Shown piece after piece: positions 60,622 to 64,000 of a stretch of 64,000 nucleotides of DNA (positions are counted from its first letter, which is position 1; every line of letters starts with the position of its first letter). The stretch is taken from positions 1 to 64,000 of the forward strand of contig CAYNJF010000001.1 in the NCBI GenBank assembly GCA_964397555.1, written 5' to 3'. This stretch comes from CAYNJF01 sp964397555. Its GTDB lineage: Bacteria > Pseudomonadota > Gammaproteobacteria > Berkiellales > Berkiellaceae. The translations under genes and the position numbers were made by a program. Under the pieces are notes generated by a model. That model was given only the letters and a program-made list of their open reading frames with translations. It had not been told where the DNA came from and did not search any database.

Positions 60622-62109
60622 TTATCCTAATAATTTTTTGACGACTTGGATGTCACTGAAGGGCACTTTTTGTTTGCCCAAGATTTGGTAGGACTCGTGG
60701 CCTTTGCCGGCGATTAAGACCACATCAAAGCTAAGCGCTTTTTCTATGCCACGGGTGATCGCTTTTTTACGATCTAACTCGACATGGACTTTGTCGCGCT
60801 CACTGTCTTCAATGCCTTGTAAGATATCCTCGACGATGCTTTGTTCATCTTCGGTTCGCGGATTGTCGTTTGTGACGATGACCTGATCGGCCCATTTGGC
60901 GGCCACCTGCCCCATCAATGAACGTTTTTGCTTATCCCGATCACCGCCGCAACCAAACACGCACCACAGTTTTCTTTGGCAGGTGTTTTTGGCCGCTTTG
61001 AGGGCTTTTTCTAGAGCGTCTGGGGTGTGCGCGTAATCTACAATCACTTGCGGCATGGCCGTTTGAACAAAGTGCTGCATACGACCTTGAACGGGCTGGA
61101 GTTGACGGATGATCGGTTCCATTTGTTTGACCCCCACCCCTTTTGAGCCCAGGACCCCAATGACGGCCAGTAAATTAGACAAATTAAACTCACCAATCAA
61201 TCGTGAGCTTACGTTGACCGTCCCCCAGGGTGTGCTGACTTTCGCGCGTATGCCACTGGCATTAAATTCCACATCCTGACAAACGATGGGATAACCCGCA
61301 TACGCAAGTGAGTCTGGTAATTGGTTCGACCTTGAATACAAAAAAACATCAACGTCCTGACTAAGCTGAGCCATCATGGTGATCGCATGCGGATCATCGG
61401 CATTGATGATGGCTTGCTTGAGCGCAGATTGAGCGAACAATTTCGCTTTGGCTTGAGCGTAGGCATCCATGGAGGCATGATAGTCTAAATGATCTTGACT
61501 TAAATTCGTGTAAACCGCGGTATCGAAAGCAATGCCTTGAACGCGGTGCTGATCTAACGCGTGGGAGGAAACCTCCATGGCCACCGTTTGAGCTTTTTGC
61601 AATACCATCATACGAAGCAGGCGCTGACAATCAATGGCGTCTGGGGTGGTTAACCCTAAATCGAGAGCGATGTCTTTGCAGGCCACCCCAAGCGTGCCAA
61701 TGCGACCACAAATTTGGCCTGACTTTTCAAGTGCCGACTGGATTAAATGGCATACCGTGGTCTTCCCATTGGTGCCGGTGATCCCAATGACATCGATGTC
61801 TTGTGAAGGCGTCTCAAAAAAGCGCTGAGCGATGCTTGATAGTTTGGCTTGCAAGTCATCGACCAACGCGATAGGGACGTCAGGAAGATCTTGATTGAAT
61901 GCCTCAAAGCCTTTGGCTTCGCAAATAAGGCCTTCGAATGGTTTGCCTTTGAGTGAAGCCAAATAGGTCCGCCCATCGCTTTGATGGCCAGGATAAGCTA
62001 AAAACACATCACCCGCTTTGATGCGCTGACTATGATTGCAAAGATTGTTCACCTCAAACGAGGGAATAGCATGGGTCGTGAGACCCTCTAGAAGGTCTTT
62101 TGAATTCAT
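60622..62109 (-). CDS. murE: UDP-MurNAc-L-Ala-D-Glu--meso-DAP ligase
   Basis: A 495-residue Mur ligase. GITGTNGKTTV (about 109-119), EVSSHALDQHRV, NLSQDHLDYHASMD, and the DNPR motif (about 410-413, TNDNPRTEDE) that selects meso-diaminopimelate rather than lysine. GKGHE near the C-terminus is also typical. Follows ftsI by six bases. Confidence 0.97.
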   Translation of the reverse strand: MNSKDLLEGLTTHAIPSFEVNNLCNHSQRIKAGDVFLAYPGHQSDGRTYLASLKGKPFEGLICEAKGFEAFNQDLPDVPIALVDDLQAKLSSIAQRFFETPSQDIDVIGITGTNGKTTVCHLIQSALEKSGQICGRIGTLGVACKDIALDLGLTTPDAIDCQRLLRMMVLQKAQTVAMEVSSHALDQHRVQGIAFDTAVYTNLSQDHLDYHASMDAYAQAKAKLFAQSALKQAIINADDPHAITMMAQLSQDVDVFLYSRSNQLPDSLAYAGYPIVCQDVEFNASGIRAKVSTPWGTVNVSSRLIGEFNLSNLLAVIGVLGSKGVGVKQMEPIIRQLQPVQGRMQHFVQTAMPQVIVDYAHTPDALEKALKAAKNTCQRKLWCVFGCGGDRDKQKRSLMGQVAAKWADQVIVTNDNPRTEDEQSIVEDILQGIEDSERDKVHVELDRKKAITRGIEKALSFDVVLIAGKGHESYQILGKQKVPFSDIQVVKKLLG

Positions 62110-62115
62110 GAGACA

Positions 62116-63804
62116 TCACTTCTTCACCAATAAAAATTCTGGATCGTGGGTACCATAGGGCGCCACATCCATCAAGCGAAGCGCAGAACTCATGACTTTT
62201 GAAAATACGGGAGCGGCCACCTGTCCGCCATAATACTGGCCAGCCGAAGGCTCATCCACCACCACCACAATCACGACTTTAGGGTCATACGCGGGCGCAA
62301 AACCTGCAAACAAAGCCAGGTGTTTGTCCTTCTCGTACCCATATGGTCCAACTTTCCTAACTGTACCAGTTTTTCCAGCCACAACATAGCCTGGAACTCT
62401 TGCCGATTTGGCGGTCCCTGTGGCATCGGTGGTCGCAACCAGCATGGAGGTGATGGCTTGTGTGATGTCTTTAGAAACCACACGAAAGCCCTCATCCACG
62501 TCACTTTTGACAAAGGTTGGTTTTCGTTTGATCCCACCGGAGGCTATCACAGAATAAGCATTGGCAATTTGCAAGGGGGTGGCCGATATCCCATACCCAA
62601 ACCCGAGCGTGGCCAGGGCGAATGGGTTGGAGGTTGCGCTGGCTTGAATCCGACCTGAAGCCTCCCCTGGAAAGCCACTGAACGTGCTTTGCCCAAACCC
62701 TACGTCATGCAACAACGACACCATCGGTTGTGGGGGCAAAGACAACAAAAGTTTTGTGATCCCCACGTTGGAGGATTTTTGAATGATGGTGCTCAATTCG
62801 ATTTGACCGTAATTACGGATGTCTTTGACCACATCATGCCCAACTTTGGTCCAGCCTGGGCTCGTATCGACCATGGTATGAGGGTAATACTGACCGGAGG
62901 CAAGCACGTGCATCATTGAGAACGGTTTTAAGACCGAGCCTGGTTCAAATTGATCGGTCACAGCCCGATTACGAAGTCGGCCATCCACTTTGGTTAATCG
63001 CGTGTTTGGGTTGTAAGTGGGCGCATTGGCCATGGCAAGCACTTCAGAGGTTTCAGCGTCGAGTACCACCACGGTCCCTGATTTGGCCTGGTGTTTTTGA
63101 ACGGCGTTTACCAGCTCTCGATAAGCGATGTATTGCAATCTCGAATCGATGCTCGCGACCAAGTCTTTCCCTGGTCTGGCTTGGCGTTCATTGAGCTGAT
63201 CAATCGTTTGCCCCAACCGGTTCCGTAAAATGGTTTGTTTGCCTTGCAAGCCTGATAGATGGTGCTCAAAAGCAAGCTCGAGTCCCTCGCGCCCCTCGTG
63301 ATCGATGTTCACCCGCCCTAGAAGTTGAGCCGATACTTCGGCGGTTGGGTAATATCGACGATATTCGGTTTGCAGGTGCACTCCTTCAAGATTGAGCTTT
63401 TCGATTTTGGACGCCACTTTAGGCGGTAATTGACGAGCCAAATACACAAAACTGCGATTTGGGTTCGCCTGGATGCGCTCAATTTTGCTGGAGTCCCCAT
63501 CGTACAAAAGTTTAGCCACGTCACGCCATTGGCGCTGGCTAAAGTCGGCTTTTTTGGGGTTTACAAAGGCGGATTGGACCGGCGTTGATACCGCCAAAGC
63601 TTCGCCATGGCGATCTAATATCATGCCCCGGTAAGTGGCGATAGGCATCGTTCGAATGGAACGTTTATCGCCTTGCAATTGTAAAAAGTCGTCTTGAAAC
63701 GTATGAAGTTCGGCTAAGCGTGAACTCAGACCAACAAATGCGATACCCAACAGTCCCCAAATTAAAAAGTGACGTCCTTTCGCAGTGCCGGTCCGTTTGT
63801 TCAT
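62116..63804 (-). CDS. ftsI: Septal transpeptidase FtsI (PBP3)
   Basis: A 562-residue class B penicillin-binding protein. A short cytosolic tail and one membrane helix (about 12-30) precede the pedestal; the transpeptidase domain has the active Ser in SVLK (Ser290-Lys293), SSN at 344-346 and KTGT at 478-481. It cross-links septal peptidoglycan with FtsW. ATG 63804 overlaps the ftsL stop (ATGA). Confidence 0.97.
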   Translation of the reverse strand: MNKRTGTAKGRHFLIWGLLGIAFVGLSSRLAELHTFQDDFLQLQGDKRSIRTMPIATYRGMILDRHGEALAVSTPVQSAFVNPKKADFSQRQWRDVAKLLYDGDSSKIERIQANPNRSFVYLARQLPPKVASKIEKLNLEGVHLQTEYRRYYPTAEVSAQLLGRVNIDHEGREGLELAFEHHLSGLQGKQTILRNRLGQTIDQLNERQARPGKDLVASIDSRLQYIAYRELVNAVQKHQAKSGTVVVLDAETSEVLAMANAPTYNPNTRLTKVDGRLRNRAVTDQFEPGSVLKPFSMMHVLASGQYYPHTMVDTSPGWTKVGHDVVKDIRNYGQIELSTIIQKSSNVGITKLLLSLPPQPMVSLLHDVGFGQSTFSGFPGEASGRIQASATSNPFALATLGFGYGISATPLQIANAYSVIASGGIKRKPTFVKSDVDEGFRVVSKDITQAITSMLVATTDATGTAKSARVPGYVVAGKTGTVRKVGPYGYEKDKHLALFAGFAPAYDPKVVIVVVVDEPSAGQYYGGQVAAPVFSKVMSSALRLMDVAPYGTHDPEFLLVKK

Positions 63805-64000
63805 CGAAATACCTTAACCTCAGAGGGATCGGGCATGACCATGTGCAAATGCTCTTTGGCCACCCGCTCGACTCGTACATCCGTAGACCATGTCCCTTGC
63901 TCCAAAAGCAGTTGAGACCATTCAACGTGCAATTGATCTTGCTGATTTTGCAACGCTTGCAGTTCTGAAAAGTATTGTCTTGATAAGTGTTTGGTGTAAA
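63801..64000 (-). CDS. ftsL: Cell division protein FtsL, C-terminal part
   Basis: 65 codons are visible before the window edge; the start and membrane helix lie outside. The sequence is a coiled coil (YFSELQALQNQQDQLHVEW) followed by the conserved tail ERVAKEHLHMVMPDPSEVKV. Place directly upstream of ftsI and a four-base overlap agree. FtsL joins FtsB and FtsQ in activating FtsWI. Confidence 0.9.
   Translation of the reverse strand, partial: YTKHLSRQYFSELQALQNQQDQLHVEWSQLLLEQGTWSTDVRVERVAKEHLHMVMPDPSEVKVFR

Noticed and set aside
63665..63925. An 86-codon frame across the ftsI/ftsL junction
   Set aside because: It is out of frame with both; the ftsL frame in another phase gives the conserved C-terminus and ends in ATGA with ftsI.

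Overview
The window is a stretch of a gammaproteobacterial chromosome. Its right half (about 35.4-64 kb) is conserved housekeeping DNA: type IV pilus assembly genes pilB-pilC-pilD, then coaE, zapD and yacG, then the minus-strand block mutT, secA, a LytM-type peptidase, lpxC and the division/cell-wall (dcw) cluster ftsZ-ftsA-ftsQ-ddlB-murB-murC-murG-ftsW-murD-mraY-murF-murE-ftsI-ftsL. The DNPR motif in MurE points to a meso-diaminopimelate wall and LpxC to a Gram-negative outer membrane. No ribosomal RNA, insertion sequence, prophage or CRISPR array was seen; there is one tRNA (Thr, anticodon CGU).

The left half (0-30 kb) is accessory. It opens with the 3' end of a giant, repeat-built, Asp-rich secreted adhesin with two von Willebrand A domains. 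Then come a secreted glutaredoxin-like protein with a divergent endonuclease-I homologue, an ABC exporter, and a three-gene cluster (9.9-17.4 kb). That cluster holds two trypsin-like proteases with Deg2/Deg9-type PDZ regions but no signal peptide, and a protein sharing a nuclease-like domain with one of the proteases. Around it lie a DOT1-like methyltransferase, a tubulin-tyrosine-ligase-like ATP-grasp protein, a mosaic gene that combines a fragment of one of the proteases with LRR-like repeats, and two Ser-rich proteins each with a paired hydrophobic hairpin. This resembles the effector repertoire of a eukaryote-associated member of the Legionellales/Coxiellales type; that placement is an inference from gene content, not a phylogeny.

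The most interesting signal is short-motif mimicry of host proteins. The 1271-residue protease ends in RRSARLAG, almost the RRSARLSA nucleosome-binding core of eukaryotic HMGN proteins. The 226-residue protein ends RRSKRLSG, the 624-residue protease ends RSPARLGA, and the mosaic protein ends SPASKLSIRA, so otherwise different accessory proteins appear to share a C-terminal tail. The 277-residue protein carries RPLPPLP, a textbook class I SH3 ligand. Together with the DOT1-like enzyme this suggests a set of candidate host-directed, possibly nuclear, effectors.

Other points: two small proteins with microcin V-like double-glycine leaders, a cytidine deaminase with a signal peptide, a pilA gene behind a sigma-54 type promoter and followed by three genes that look like a lipid-linked glycosylation module, and a small heat-shock gene behind a sigma-32 type promoter.
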